Notes under the pieces: model-generated | Told to the model about the DNA's origin: nothing | Seen by the model: the letters and a program-made list of their open reading frames with translations, nothing else | Databases searched by the model: none | In this document: one piece after another, positions 25,611 through 34,697 of the stretch | How positions within the stretch are numbered: position 1 is the stretch's first letter | Layout: the number at the start of each line of letters is the position of its first letter | NCBI GenBank assembly: GCA_902591645.1 | Contig: CACJBM010000012.1 | Coordinates: forward strand, 1-34,967 | DNA length: 34,967 nucleotides | From: an uncultured Verrucomicrobiota bacterium | Lineage (GTDB): Bacteria; Verrucomicrobiota; Verrucomicrobiae; Verrucomicrobiales; DEV007 | Direction of reading: 5' to 3' | Position numbers and translations under genes: made by a program

Positions 25611-26384
25611 TCATTTAATTACTTTTAGGATTCCATTCATTAATCTCCAATGTCCCGGAAAAGTACAAATGTATGGATAGTCTCCAGGCTCATCCGGCAA
25701 AGTGAACTCAATGACTTCAGACTGCGCAGGATTCACGAGTTTAGTGCTAGCAATGACATCATCCGATTCGGGTACGTATTGTTTCTTTAAAGCTTCAGGA
25801 TCCGTGAGCATAGCATCCGCCAATGCTCCGACAGCATCCTTCTTTCCAATCTTTGTCAAAACAAAATTATGTTGAAGGACGTCTGGATTCTCAAATGTTA
25901 GTATTACTTTAGAACCAGCCTTAACGCTAAGGTCAGCATTTTCAAATTTCATTGTACCAGGTGGATTCCCTACTGCCTTAAGAGTCAACTTGACCGGAGC
26001 CTCCTCTTTGGGTTTGTCTTCAGTAGGCTCAACTACTTTAGGAACATTGGCGGCCTGTTTAGCTGCCAGTTCTTCCATCAATCTTTGTTGTGTTTCTGAC
26101 CCAAGGACTGGTTTTTTTGTCACCTTTGGCTTTTGAGCTGAAAAATCATTGGCAAATTTTTCTAGATCTGAGTTGTTAGGAATAACTGCTCCTTCTTGAG
26201 CTTTGTCACTAGCCATCACTTTGGCAATTCTATCCTGACTCTGTTTGGCATAATTTGAATCATTATCACTGCCACTGACTTTGATACCCAGCCAAGCCAT
26301 GGCACCAAAAGCCACAAATGCCATCAATCCCAAAAGGAAGACGCCTAATCGCTGGAGGGGTGAACTGTCTACGGTGTTATTCAA
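25611..26384 (-). CDS. Membrane-anchored type 1 copper protein (auracyanin/azurin-like cupredoxin)
   Basis: One membrane helix (about 12-33) is followed by a charged linker of about 95 residues and a cupredoxin domain (about 130-257). All four type 1 copper ligands are present: H172 in L-Q-H-N-F-V, then C240-T-F-P-G-H245-W-R-L-M249. The protein starts with TTG, as no ATG fits before the helix. In Chloroflexi, ACIII is thought to use auracyanin as electron acceptor. The place directly after actF supports a similar role here as a tethered carrier between ACIII and the oxidase. The long linker would let the copper domain swing between partners. Confidence 0.88.
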   Translation of the reverse strand: MNNTVDSSPLQRLGVFLLGLMAFVAFGAMAWLGIKVSGSDNDSNYAKQSQDRIAKVMASDKAQEGAVIPNNSDLEKFANDFSAQKPKVTKKPVLGSETQQRLMEELAAKQAANVPKVVEPTEDKPKEEAPVKLTLKAVGNPPGTMKFENADLSVKAGSKVILTFENPDVLQHNFVLTKIGKKDAVGALADAMLTDPEALKKQYVPESDDVIASTKLVNPAQSEVIEFTLPDEPGDYPYICTFPGHWRLMNGILKVIK

Positions 26385-26399
26385 ATTACTATGTCTTGT

Positions 26400-27674
26400 T
26401 TAGTTAACTAGTCTTGTTGATTCATGTAGCCTCGGATCTCTTGGCGGATAAATACTATACTTTCCTATTGATCTTAGAAAGATCCACACCATGCAACTGC
26501 CAACTGCAATGAAAGCAAGCGCATCAATAAGAATTCCATAAGGGATCATGAGTTTTTCACCTTCCGTAATGGAAGGACCTCTCTCGGGCATAATGATCCA
26601 GTAAATATCGATGAGATGCACTAAGAGGACCCAGCAAGAAGCTGCGCAAATTTGCCTCATATCTTTTTTGGCCTGTTGACGAAGAAGAAAAATAAACGGG
26701 ATTATAAAATGACCAAAAACCAGGAAAATACTGACGTAATGCCATCCCTCAGTATTGCGGAGAATATAAAATTTGGTTTCCTCAGTGATTTTTGCATACC
26801 AATACAGGAAGAACTGGCTAAATGAGATATAAGCCCAGAACACAGTGAAGGCGAACATCAACTTACCCATGATATGGTAGTGCTCGATTGAAACGACTTT
26901 ATTCAGCGAGCCTTTGCTTCGCAGAAATGTCACTGTGAGAATGATCACTGCCATCGAACTTAGAGCTGATCCAGCAAAAATATATACACCCCACATGGTG
27001 GAAAACCAAGTCCAGTCTAATCCCATCAATAGGTCAAAGGCCATGAACGTTGCACAGATTGCAAAAACTGGCACGAACCCAGCACTGAATCTTCTGGCTA
27101 AAAACGTATACTTGATGTCGCCAGTTCTGTCCTGACTTAAGGACCAATGACGCATCAGCCATGCGATACCGCACAATGAAACTGCGTAAGCGAAAAACCT
27201 AAAAAAGAAAAAACCCATGGTCAGGTATGGCGCTTTATTTTTTAGCAAGTACTCAGGTTCTTGACCGTTCGCTTCGGCTAATCGTAATAATTCCATCCAT
27301 TCATAAAGAGCCTCTCTTGGTTCTTGAAGAATCAATATCGGTATAAAAAAGACAAAGGAAAAAGGCAGCATATTTGCCAAGTGCTCCATGACTCTTCTCA
27401 CTGCAATGCCCCACCCAGAATTGGATACATGATGTAAGAGAACCCAAAAAAGTCCACCCACAGCGATAGTGAAAAAATAGTAGCAAGCAAAGAGCCATGA
27501 ATAGGAAAATGACTCCCTCAATTCTCCACTGCCTAGGAATAAAATAATTAAACTTATGGCCAAAGTAATAGCTCCAATCAGACCAGCGACCTTGATGACC
27601 TTTGAGAACTTCGAGACATCAACCCTTTCCCCTTCAAGAGGAAGGTCGGTCAGTGTTACTCCATGATCGGACAT
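26400..27674 (-). CDS. actF: Alternative complex III subunit ActF (NrfD-like quinol-site membrane subunit)
   Basis: This is a 424-residue protein with about ten membrane segments and hydrophilic ends. It is a diverged relative of NrfD/ActC and is identified mainly by its fixed place after actE and by its size and topology. Segments such as W-V-L-L-H-H-V-S-N-S-G-W near residues 77-88 and M-G-L-D-W-T-W-F-S-T-M-W-G-V-Y near 217-231 are typical of ActF proteins. It pairs with ActC in the membrane arm, where quinol oxidation and proton movement are proposed. The gene lies 23 bases after actE. Confidence 0.9.
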   Translation of the reverse strand: MSDHGVTLTDLPLEGERVDVSKFSKVIKVAGLIGAITLAISLIILFLGSGELRESFSYSWLFACYYFFTIAVGGLFWVLLHHVSNSGWGIAVRRVMEHLANMLPFSFVFFIPILILQEPREALYEWMELLRLAEANGQEPEYLLKNKAPYLTMGFFFFRFFAYAVSLCGIAWLMRHWSLSQDRTGDIKYTFLARRFSAGFVPVFAICATFMAFDLLMGLDWTWFSTMWGVYIFAGSALSSMAVIILTVTFLRSKGSLNKVVSIEHYHIMGKLMFAFTVFWAYISFSQFFLYWYAKITEETKFYILRNTEGWHYVSIFLVFGHFIIPFIFLLRQQAKKDMRQICAASCWVLLVHLIDIYWIIMPERGPSITEGEKLMIPYGILIDALAFIAVGSCMVWIFLRSIGKYSIYPPRDPRLHESTRLVN

Positions 27675-27697
27675 TTCTAATTCTTGGTTGATTAAGT

Positions 27698-28402
27698 TTA
27701 TTCAGTTGAAGTCGTTTGACTTTCTGCGGGCTCCTTGCCCTGTTGTTTTTCCGCGTTGATTTTTGCATTCTGCAACGCCCTCATATATGCAATGATTGCC
27801 CACCTATCCTTGGCTGGAATAGCTCCACCGTAGGGACCCATTAGTGCTCTTCCGATGGTAATAATCTCGAATATTTCGCCATCAGGGCGGTATTCTGGAT
27901 TTGACGGGTCAGAGAACTTAGCGTCGTGGAGATTGGCAATTGGGATCTGACCCCCGTTGGGACCAAAGGATCGGACTGGGCCATTCCCGTTACCTGAATC
28001 GGCATGGCAAATCGCGCAATATATTCCATACCTTTGCTTTCCTCGGATGAGAAAATCTTTATCCACTTCAATCTCCTCAGGCATCCCATCGCCATAATAT
28101 TCTCCCATCTTACCAGAATTAAAATAATTGCCTTCCAGAGAAAATCCATCAACTATCGCGTCACCCTCATTTGCCGCGACTTCGGGAACGCTGAATCCAA
28201 CTGGCACTGTTCCCTTGACAGGCTTGCGAGATCCAACCCCATCAGCAAAGAAGTCAGAACGACTCTGCGCATTGATCCTGTCCTGACGATCCATGTCAGG
28301 AAAAATCTCAACTGGTGTCTCATTAAACTTATGACCCCGCAAGCCGAACATGCCCAAAATGAGCAGTCCGCCAAGAATTGTTGCGAGGAAAATATAACGC
28401 AT
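27698..28402 (-). CDS. actE: Alternative complex III subunit ActE (monoheme cytochrome c)
   Basis: This 234-residue protein has an N-terminal hydrophobic segment (about 3-20) and a cytochrome c domain with Y-C129-A-I-C132-H133-A-D-S-G-N-G-N-G-P. A Met in A-L-M-G-P-Y-G is the likely second ligand. The region before the heme, with the run of motifs around N-Y-F-N-S-G-K-M-G-E-Y-Y-G, is typical of ActE. The protein sits on the outer face of the complex and passes electrons from the multiheme/Fe-S part to the carrier. It starts four bases after actD. The C-terminal tail is rich in Lys, Gln and Glu. Confidence 0.92.
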   Translation of the reverse strand: MRYIFLATILGGLLILGMFGLRGHKFNETPVEIFPDMDRQDRINAQSRSDFFADGVGSRKPVKGTVPVGFSVPEVAANEGDAIVDGFSLEGNYFNSGKMGEYYGDGMPEEIEVDKDFLIRGKQRYGIYCAICHADSGNGNGPVRSFGPNGGQIPIANLHDAKFSDPSNPEYRPDGEIFEIITIGRALMGPYGGAIPAKDRWAIIAYMRALQNAKINAEKQQGKEPAESQTTSTE

Positions 28403-28406
28403 AATT

Positions 28407-28958
28407 TTAAATATCTTCTTCTATTAGTTCGATGCTCTTACCTCCAATGTCCTTGAGCATTTTAAGGGTTTCATCTTTTGAGAATTGTGGATCACGCGCC
28501 TCAATACATAAGAAGAAAGCATCATCTGAAAAGCGCCCAAATTGCTCACTCTCAAAGAGTGGATGATTCCATCTTGGTAGTCTGTTCAGTATCATACTCC
28601 CAAAGAGCGCAGTGAAAGCAGAGAATAAAACGGTCAATTCAAACATCACAGGAAAGAACGCAGGCAAAGTACCTATATTAGCTGGCTTGTCCTGAACGAA
28701 CGTGGGGTAAATTAAAACCTGAGTAACGAACTGTAATAAGAACGCTGTCAGAGTACCGGTGGCCCCTCCAATGAATACATACCATGAAAGATTTGATTTT
28801 TTGAGTCCCATAGCACCATCAAGACCATGGATGGGAAATGGAGAATGAACATCCCAATCCTTGAAGCCGGCATCACGTACCTTTTCTGCGGCGTGATAAA
28901 CATCACGCGCAGTTTCAAACTCGGCTATGTAGCCATAAACTCTCTTTAATGTATTCAA
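28407..28958 (-). CDS. actD: Alternative complex III subunit ActD (DUF3341)
   Basis: This 183-residue protein has two membrane segments (about 61-84 and 104-125) between hydrophilic ends. The N-terminal domain, with Y-G-Y-I-A-E-F-E-T-A and D-V-H-S-P-F-P-I-H-G-L-D near residues 36-47, is the DUF3341 signature found in ActD. The subunit has no cofactor and helps to hold ActC and ActF. Its start codon is TTG, nine bases after the actC stop. Confidence 0.92.
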   Translation of the reverse strand: MNTLKRVYGYIAEFETARDVYHAAEKVRDAGFKDWDVHSPFPIHGLDGAMGLKKSNLSWYVFIGGATGTLTAFLLQFVTQVLIYPTFVQDKPANIGTLPAFFPVMFELTVLFSAFTALFGSMILNRLPRWNHPLFESEQFGRFSDDAFFLCIEARDPQFSKDETLKMLKDIGGKSIELIEEDI

Positions 28959-28967
28959 TACGTTGAT

Positions 28968-30518
28968 CTAAGCTTTTTTCTTTTTAGTGGCTTTCTTGGC
29001 TGCTTTCTTAGTGGTTTTCTTGGCAGCTTTCTTAGTGGTTTTCTTGGCTGCTTTCTTAGTGGTTTTCTTGGCAGCTTTCTTCACGTTCTTGTGAGACAAC
29101 TCTTTACCTTCTGCGTCATGAGTAAATGTCTCAGGAGGTAAATAGTGAGGATCACTTTCAGGGAGAACTCCCTTCACTTCTGAAATCGCAATGACTGGCA
29201 AGAAGCGGAGAAAAAGAAGAAAGAGGCCGAGAAAAAGACCAAAAGTTCCTACAAAAGTCCAAATTTCAATATTACTCGGATGATAAAAGTCCCATGCTCC
29301 TGGCAAAAAGTCCTGCGCAATTGAAGTCACGATAATAACGAACCTTTCAAACCACATGCCTGCATTCACACACATGCATACCGCCATAACAATCCATAGA
29401 TTATGTCGACAATATTTGAACCAGAACACTTGTGGCGAAATAACATTACAGAAGAACATGGCATAATATGCCCACCAGTAATATCCACTCGTACGGTTCT
29501 CAAACGCTGCAATCTCATATTTATTGCCTCCATACCAAGCGATAAATAGCTCCATTATATAGGCGTAGCCGACTATCGTTCCAGTGAGGAGGATAATCTT
29601 AGCCATATTATCTATGTGCTTGTGAGTAATTAGATCTTGAAGACCATAAATTTTACGCGCGGGAATCATCAATGTTAGTACCATTGCGAAACCACCAAAG
29701 ATTGCTCCAGCGACAAAGTACGGTGGAAATATAGTCGTGTGCCAACCCGGCACGATAGATGTCGCAAAATCAAACGACACGACTGAGTGCACGGATAGGA
29801 CTAGGGGCGTTGATAAGGCAGCGAGTAGAAGATATGCCATCTCATAGTGACGCCAGTGCCGGTTCGCTCCTCGCCAACCAAGAGCAAAGAATCCGTAGGC
29901 AATTTTACTAATGCCTTTCTTTGCCCGGTCCCGCAAAGTGGCAAGGTCCGGAATAAGACCAACATACCAAAAAATTACCGATACTGTAAAGTATGTCGAG
30001 ACAGCAAACACGTCCCAGAGCAGTGGAGATTTAAAGTTTTGCCATATGCCATTCGCATTGGGAACAGGAGCGAGGAACCAAACCATCCAGAACCGTCCGA
30101 CGTGAAGTGCAGGAAAAATACCCGCACAGATCACCGCAAAGAGAGTCATGGCCTCAGCGGCGCGGTTCACTGAAGTTCTCCATTTTTGTCGAGTCAAAAA
30201 CAGAATAGCTGAAATCAGTGTTCCAGCATGACCGATACCGATCCAAAAAACGAAGTTTGTTATCGCCCATCCCCATCCGACCGGATGGTTATTTCCCCAA
30301 ACTCCGACACCAGTAACGACTAAGTAAGCCAAGCAATATCCCAGCACTCCCATCAGAATCACTGAGGGGATGAAAAGGTACCACCAAAGTGCTGGCTGAC
30401 GATTTTCAACAATACCACAAATTTTATTTGTGACCCAACTCATTGACCGGCCATTAGTGACTAACGGCTCTCTCGCGAGGACTGGTCGAATTGGTTCAGA
30501 TGTTGGAGCGTCAGCCAT
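28968..30518 (-). CDS. actC: Alternative complex III subunit ActC (NrfD family) with a Lys/Ala/Thr-rich tail
   Basis: This 516-residue NrfD-type membrane protein has about ten helices and is the main quinol-binding subunit of ACIII. Motifs near the start such as [24 protein letters not shown] are characteristic and lie next to the proposed quinol site. The last 40 residues are unusual: blocks of K-K-A-A-K-K-T-T repeated in tandem, like the C-terminal tail of linker histones and bacterial histone H1-like proteins. The tail is coded by a 24-bp repeat at 28987-29082. With an even helix number and such a basic charge, the tail probably faces the cytoplasm. Confidence 0.94.
   Translation of the reverse strand: MADAPTSEPIRPVLAREPLVTNGRSMSWVTNKICGIVENRQPALWWYLFIPSVILMGVLGYCLAYLVVTGVGVWGNNHPVGWGWAITNFVFWIGIGHAGTLISAILFLTRQKWRTSVNRAAEAMTLFAVICAGIFPALHVGRFWMVWFLAPVPNANGIWQNFKSPLLWDVFAVSTYFTVSVIFWYVGLIPDLATLRDRAKKGISKIAYGFFALGWRGANRHWRHYEMAYLLLAALSTPLVLSVHSVVSFDFATSIVPGWHTTIFPPYFVAGAIFGGFAMVLTLMIPARKIYGLQDLITHKHIDNMAKIILLTGTIVGYAYIMELFIAWYGGNKYEIAAFENRTSGYYWWAYYAMFFCNVISPQVFWFKYCRHNLWIVMAVCMCVNAGMWFERFVIIVTSIAQDFLPGAWDFYHPSNIEIWTFVGTFGLFLGLFLLFLRFLPVIAISEVKGVLPESDPHYLPPETFTHDAEGKELSHKNVKKAAKKTTKKAAKKTTKKAAKKTTKKAAKKATKKKKA
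28987..29082. repeat. 24-bp tandem repeat coding the ActC lysine-rich tail
   Basis: Three nearly identical 24-base units lie at 29002-29025, 29026-29049 and 29050-29073, with partial units on both sides. The units differ only by A or T at the last base. Each codes for eight residues, two Lys-Lys pairs separated by Ala-Ala and Thr-Thr. Such an array can change copy number by replication slippage without breaking the frame. Confidence 0.9.
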
Positions 30519-30529
30519 TATAATAAATA

Positions 30530-33500
30530 TTAATGTATTTTCTTACTCACGGTTCCTACCTGATCCGCGTCAGGCATTTTCATATTTGGATTCTTAATCC
30601 TGGCCAAATAGGTAGTCCTTGCTCTGAGCCCAAGATACTTAAGCATTTCATAGTTCCGAGGTGACGCCTTAACTTTGCTGACCATCGATTCAGGATCAGA
30701 TATATCTCCAAAGACAATCGCATCACATGAGCATGCAGATTGACAAGCAACCTTGATCTTACCATCAGGCACTTTCACGTCATTTGAATCTCTTGCCTTG
30801 CGCTTCTGATCTATTTTGGCCTCCTGAATTCGCTGAACACAATAAGTGCATTTCTCCATGACTCCTCTCATCCTGACCGTGACGTTTGGATTCTTTTGCA
30901 GCTTCAGGCTAGGTGCAACTCCAGTCTTATCCTCATCAGAAAGCGGTCCACTATAGAGCTGGTCGAGTGGTCTTTTATTATAATCGAAGAAATTAAATCG
31001 ACGCGCCTTGTATGGGCAATTATTGGCACAATATCTTGTACCAATGCATCTATTATACGCCATCGCATTGAGCCCTTCTTCGGTATGAACCGTAGCATTG
31101 ACTGGGCACACCGTCTCACAAGGAGCCGCCTCGCACTGAGCACAGGATACTGGTTGAGGCATGAACTGAACATTTTCAAAGTCCTCCTCTTCGTCATCAA
31201 ATTTACCATGACTATCAGTATTTGGAGCAAAGTAACGATCCATACGGACCCAGTGCATTTCTCTTCCAATGATGACCTGATCCTTTCCCACAATCGGAAT
31301 ATTGTTCTCAGACTGACAAGCAATTGTGCAGGCATTGCAACCATTGCAAAGGTTCAAATCAATGGACATACCCCATTGCTGAACACCATCATCAATTAGC
31401 TTATCAACGTCCTGCCCTCGGTAAACGGCCTGTTCAGGAGGAATATGAGAATCCATTCCTCTCGATTGAAACGATGATGCGTGTTCCTCTTCTGGATGCT
31501 TAGCATGAGCCTCCTTTGACTTCACTGACTCTTTATCAAATTCTTTTTTAGTTCCGTCGCGATAAAGTGCTCGGCCTTCCATCAGGAAATGTTCCTGAGT
31601 AATCGCTATAGGATAAGTCTTTGTGTTGTAACCCTCTCTCAATTCGACCTCGTCAGTGACCAGCTCAACTTTAGCACCAGTAGCAAATAGTGGTGTATCA
31701 GAACCTCTTAATGGATAAACATTAAATCCAGTCGTGTCCCCAGTATCTTCTCCGGCAGATTGTGGAGTTCCGGCAATTGATCCCGCACCTTCTTGGCCGT
31801 AACCAATTGAAATACTGATCGAATCCTTAGCATGCCCGTATGCTGGAAGTATTGGAAAATAATGCGGCTCTCCTTCGTCAATCTCGACCTTAATAAGGTG
31901 AGCCTTATCCTCTATTACTAGATCATCATTCTTCCAATCCAGATCCTTAGCTTTTGCTAATTTCTTAATAGTCGAAATTCCTACCAATGCGGCATTGTCC
32001 CAGGTCAAGCTGGTTATTGGATCAGGAACCTCTTGTAACCATCCATTATTGATATGGCGTCCGTCCCAGATCTTATTGTCAGTCGTGAAAACAATCTCGT
32101 AACCATTCGAATCGGTAACATTATTACCAATGATTGCTTTGGCCGATTCGTAATTAATCTCGGCATTAACTGAAGGGTATTGACTGTCCCGAAGAAAACC
32201 ATTTCGTAGTGTCGTGCTCCATAAAGGCTCAGAGTCAGATTCGGCAATAGCTTTGAAAGTTTCCTTCACTGCGTCCTGAACGGGATCCGTGCCAGCCTCG
32301 GCTTCCTTGTCCGATAACAACTTAAGCAAGAACGCTGTTTCTGACACGCCATCAAATAGAGGCGCAATCATGGGCTGAATCACGGAGTACGTTCCATCGG
32401 ACGCTCTGACATCACCCCAACTTTCCAGAAAATGAGCACCTGGGACATGCCAATCAGATGCACGAGCCGTAGCACACAGATTTCTCACACCTAAATGAAT
32501 TACCGTTTCAACTTTTGAAACTAATTCATCAAATTTCAAATCCGCCGGGGCACTATAGACAGGGTCGCTTTCGGCACTAATTACCAAAGTTGAAATTTTT
32601 CCATCATTAATGGCTTTAGCGAGCTCACCAATGGTCCCCGATGCTGGATGGGATCCACTTACAATTTCAATGGCTTTGTCTGTCCCTATATTTCCAAGAG
32701 CACTATTTACTGCCAGGCAAAGGGCATGAGCTCCTTCGTCTTGCCTGTTCCCTACTAATACCAAACTCTTACCCTTATGTTCATGAAGATCCTTAACTGC
32801 CTCATTAATCCAAACCTTAATATTGTCTGCGACTTGCCTATCTTTAACTAGAGCTCCTAACTCAGCATCACCAGTTAACTCGGCGACCTGCTTAGCAACT
32901 TCATTAAGGAGGGCAACCTGCTCGCTTGCTTTGACTGGGATCCTGTGATCAGCCATGCCACCAGTGACTGTATATTGATGCTCTGTGACATACAGTCTAT
33001 TCATCGGCCCCGGCTTTTCCTCGCCTTCGATATGATCGACCTTACGGCCCATAGAAAAATCAGAAGTTGCGCTGTCTGAAATACGGTCTACCCCCATAAA
33101 ATCCGACCCTATTGAAAGAATCCGTTGAGCCTTATCGATTTTGTAACGGACATTATTGCCTTTACCAAATAATGAACTGACCGCATTTTGCAGATTCTTA
33201 TTATCTACAGCCTCATATTCGTAGAAACCGGCTCCGGGCAATTGTTGAAAAAGCAGGTCAGCGACCCGTGCTCTTGTGGGGGATGTGCTAGCACCGTGAA
33301 GGAACGCCAAGCCCTCACCTTTTGATTCGTCCCACTCCTTCTTCTTCTCTGAAACAAATGACCAAAACTCATTAGCTTCGACCGCATCAGAATCTCCCCG
33401 GCCCTTGATGTAAGAGCGTGAACGTTCAGGGTCATAGAAATCCAATATCGAAGCAATCGCAAACTGATCAGCAGAACCCATGCTTCCCGGATGAAGTGGA

Positions 33501-33889
33501 TTGCCTTGCAAATGTATTGGCCGACCTTCATGGACTTTTGCTATGACCGGACTCGCTCCACCTAACCTAGGCATTGCCGTGGCATAGTAAACCGCCTTCC
33601 CTGGCACCATCCACTCAACACTGTCCGAGTATGGAAGGATCTTCCCTACGGGCCTACGGCAACTGGTCAATCCAATACCAGCCAAAGCAGTGGACGCCCC
33701 CATGAAACGCATGAAGCTTCTCCTGGAAAGAGAATCCTTGTCGCCTTCTCTGTTTAGTTCGGCCGCGCCCTGCGGGAATTCCCTCTCGAGTCGGCTAACG
33801 AATGCCGGGCTCTGTTCCAATTCCCCGAGACTACGGAACATCCGTTTCCCAGCTAGTGGATCTTTAGGGTGTTGTAAGACGCGCTTCAC
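30530..33889 (-). CDS. actB: Alternative complex III subunit ActB (molybdopterin-oxidoreductase-like domain fused to Fe-S protein)
   Basis: The 1119 residues join two parts. Residues 1-77 hold a Tat signal (S-R56-R57-S-F-M) that ends in a lipobox L-T-S-C77, so the protein is probably exported folded and lipid-anchored. Residues 90-780 resemble the molybdopterin oxidoreductase fold but serve as a scaffold in ACIII. Residues 840-1070 carry cluster motifs: C848-x2-C851-x2-C854-x3-C858, C916-x2-C919-x4-C924-x3-C928, C948-x5-C954-x3-C958, and C1014-x2-C1017 with C1049, C1053 and C1055. The third motif has Thr where one Cys would be, which fits the known [3Fe-4S] cluster beside three [4Fe-4S] clusters. 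It moves electrons from the quinol site to hemes. Confidence 0.95.
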   Translation of the reverse strand: MKRVLQHPKDPLAGKRMFRSLGELEQSPAFVSRLEREFPQGAAELNREGDKDSLSRRSFMRFMGASTALAGIGLTSCRRPVGKILPYSDSVEWMVPGKAVYYATAMPRLGGASPVIAKVHEGRPIHLQGNPLHPGSMGSADQFAIASILDFYDPERSRSYIKGRGDSDAVEANEFWSFVSEKKKEWDESKGEGLAFLHGASTSPTRARVADLLFQQLPGAGFYEYEAVDNKNLQNAVSSLFGKGNNVRYKIDKAQRILSIGSDFMGVDRISDSATSDFSMGRKVDHIEGEEKPGPMNRLYVTEHQYTVTGGMADHRIPVKASEQVALLNEVAKQVAELTGDAELGALVKDRQVADNIKVWINEAVKDLHEHKGKSLVLVGNRQDEGAHALCLAVNSALGNIGTDKAIEIVSGSHPASGTIGELAKAINDGKISTLVISAESDPVYSAPADLKFDELVSKVETVIHLGVRNLCATARASDWHVPGAHFLESWGDVRASDGTYSVIQPMIAPLFDGVSETAFLLKLLSDKEAEAGTDPVQDAVKETFKAIAESDSEPLWSTTLRNGFLRDSQYPSVNAEINYESAKAIIGNNVTDSNGYEIVFTTDNKIWDGRHINNGWLQEVPDPITSLTWDNAALVGISTIKKLAKAKDLDWKNDDLVIEDKAHLIKVEIDEGEPHYFPILPAYGHAKDSISISIGYGQEGAGSIAGTPQSAGEDTGDTTGFNVYPLRGSDTPLFATGAKVELVTDEVELREGYNTKTYPIAITQEHFLMEGRALYRDGTKKEFDKESVKSKEAHAKHPEEEHASSFQSRGMDSHIPPEQAVYRGQDVDKLIDDGVQQWGMSIDLNLCNGCNACTIACQSENNIPIVGKDQVIIGREMHWVRMDRYFAPNTDSHGKFDDEEEDFENVQFMPQPVSCAQCEAAPCETVCPVNATVHTEEGLNAMAYNRCIGTRYCANNCPYKARRFNFFDYNKRPLDQLYSGPLSDEDKTGVAPSLKLQKNPNVTVRMRGVMEKCTYCVQRIQEAKIDQKRKARDSNDVKVPDGKIKVACQSACSCDAIVFGDISDPESMVSKVKASPRNYEMLKYLGLRARTTYLARIKNPNMKMPDADQVGTVSKKIH

Positions 33890-33935
33890 TTATTCTTATG
33901 AGTTATAATCGTAAATTGTTTCTATCCTTGAACAT

Positions 33936-34697
33936 TCATCGGTGACAACCGCTACAGTTATTGCCTGATGGCGGACGGATGTGCCACAGATCCTTCAAAG
34001 CAGACCCTATATCTTTTTGTGTTAATGGCTTATCACTGTCAGGAACAAATTCCTCAGCTTGCTCTAATCCGAACCTCTCTTCTATGTAGGATTTAAAATC
34101 CTCACGTGCCAAATTTTCAGGCTTCCACTTTAAATTAAAGACCTGATCCAAGGGCCTCAAATGTTTCTCCGGCTCCTTGTGACAATCAAGGCACCAACTC
34201 ATGCTATGCGGTTTATCATGATGCACCACGCGCATCTCTCCAACATCACCGTGACAACTGGCACAACTGACTCCACGATTTACATGCGCTGAGTGATCAA
34301 AATAGACATAATCAGGAGCACGGTGGACCCTGACCCACTCGACTGGATTCCCGTCATAGGATTCGTAATTTTTATCAACTGCCTTCCGAATTGGCTCAAT
34401 CTTTGGACTGTCAGATTTAACATGCTTATGACAATTCCAACAAGTCGAAGCAGACGGCACATTGGCGTGACCGGAATTCTCAACAAAGGAATGACAATAA
34501 CGGCAATCCATCCCAAGCTGTCCTACGTGCAGCTTATGATCATATGGAACTGGTTGATCGGGCTGATAACCCACCCTTGCGTACTTCGGAGTAAAGTAAT
34601 AGGAGACCGCTGCACTGACTCCGATGCCTAATATAATAAGGGCACCGACAATCTGCAGGGGCAATGTGTTAATCCAACGCGGAAAGGGATTGGCCAT
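33936..34697 (-). CDS. actA: Alternative complex III subunit ActA (pentaheme cytochrome c)
   Basis: This 253-residue protein has an N-terminal membrane helix (about 12-33) and five C-x2-C-H heme motifs, at residues 65-69, 86-90, 145-149, 169-173 and 248-252. Five hemes, one helix and first place in the operon are the hallmarks of ActA. Extra histidines (for example in H-H-D-K-P-H and F-D-H-S-A-H) can be the second axial ligands. It stands on the outer side of the complex and takes electrons from the ActB clusters. It is the first gene of the respiratory block, with a putative operator about 40 bases before its ATG. Confidence 0.95.
   Translation of the reverse strand: MANPFPRWINTLPLQIVGALIILGIGVSAAVSYYFTPKYARVGYQPDQPVPYDHKLHVGQLGMDCRYCHSFVENSGHANVPSASTCWNCHKHVKSDSPKIEPIRKAVDKNYESYDGNPVEWVRVHRAPDYVYFDHSAHVNRGVSCASCHGDVGEMRVVHHDKPHSMSWCLDCHKEPEKHLRPLDQVFNLKWKPENLAREDFKSYIEERFGLEQAEEFVPDSDKPLTQKDIGSALKDLWHIRPPSGNNCSGCHR

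Noticed and set aside
30530..33889. ActB as an active molybdopterin enzyme served by the nearby moa genes
   Set aside because: In ACIII this domain is known not to bind the molybdenum cofactor, and the moa operon is 27 kb away; the co-occurrence in the window is not evidence for a link.
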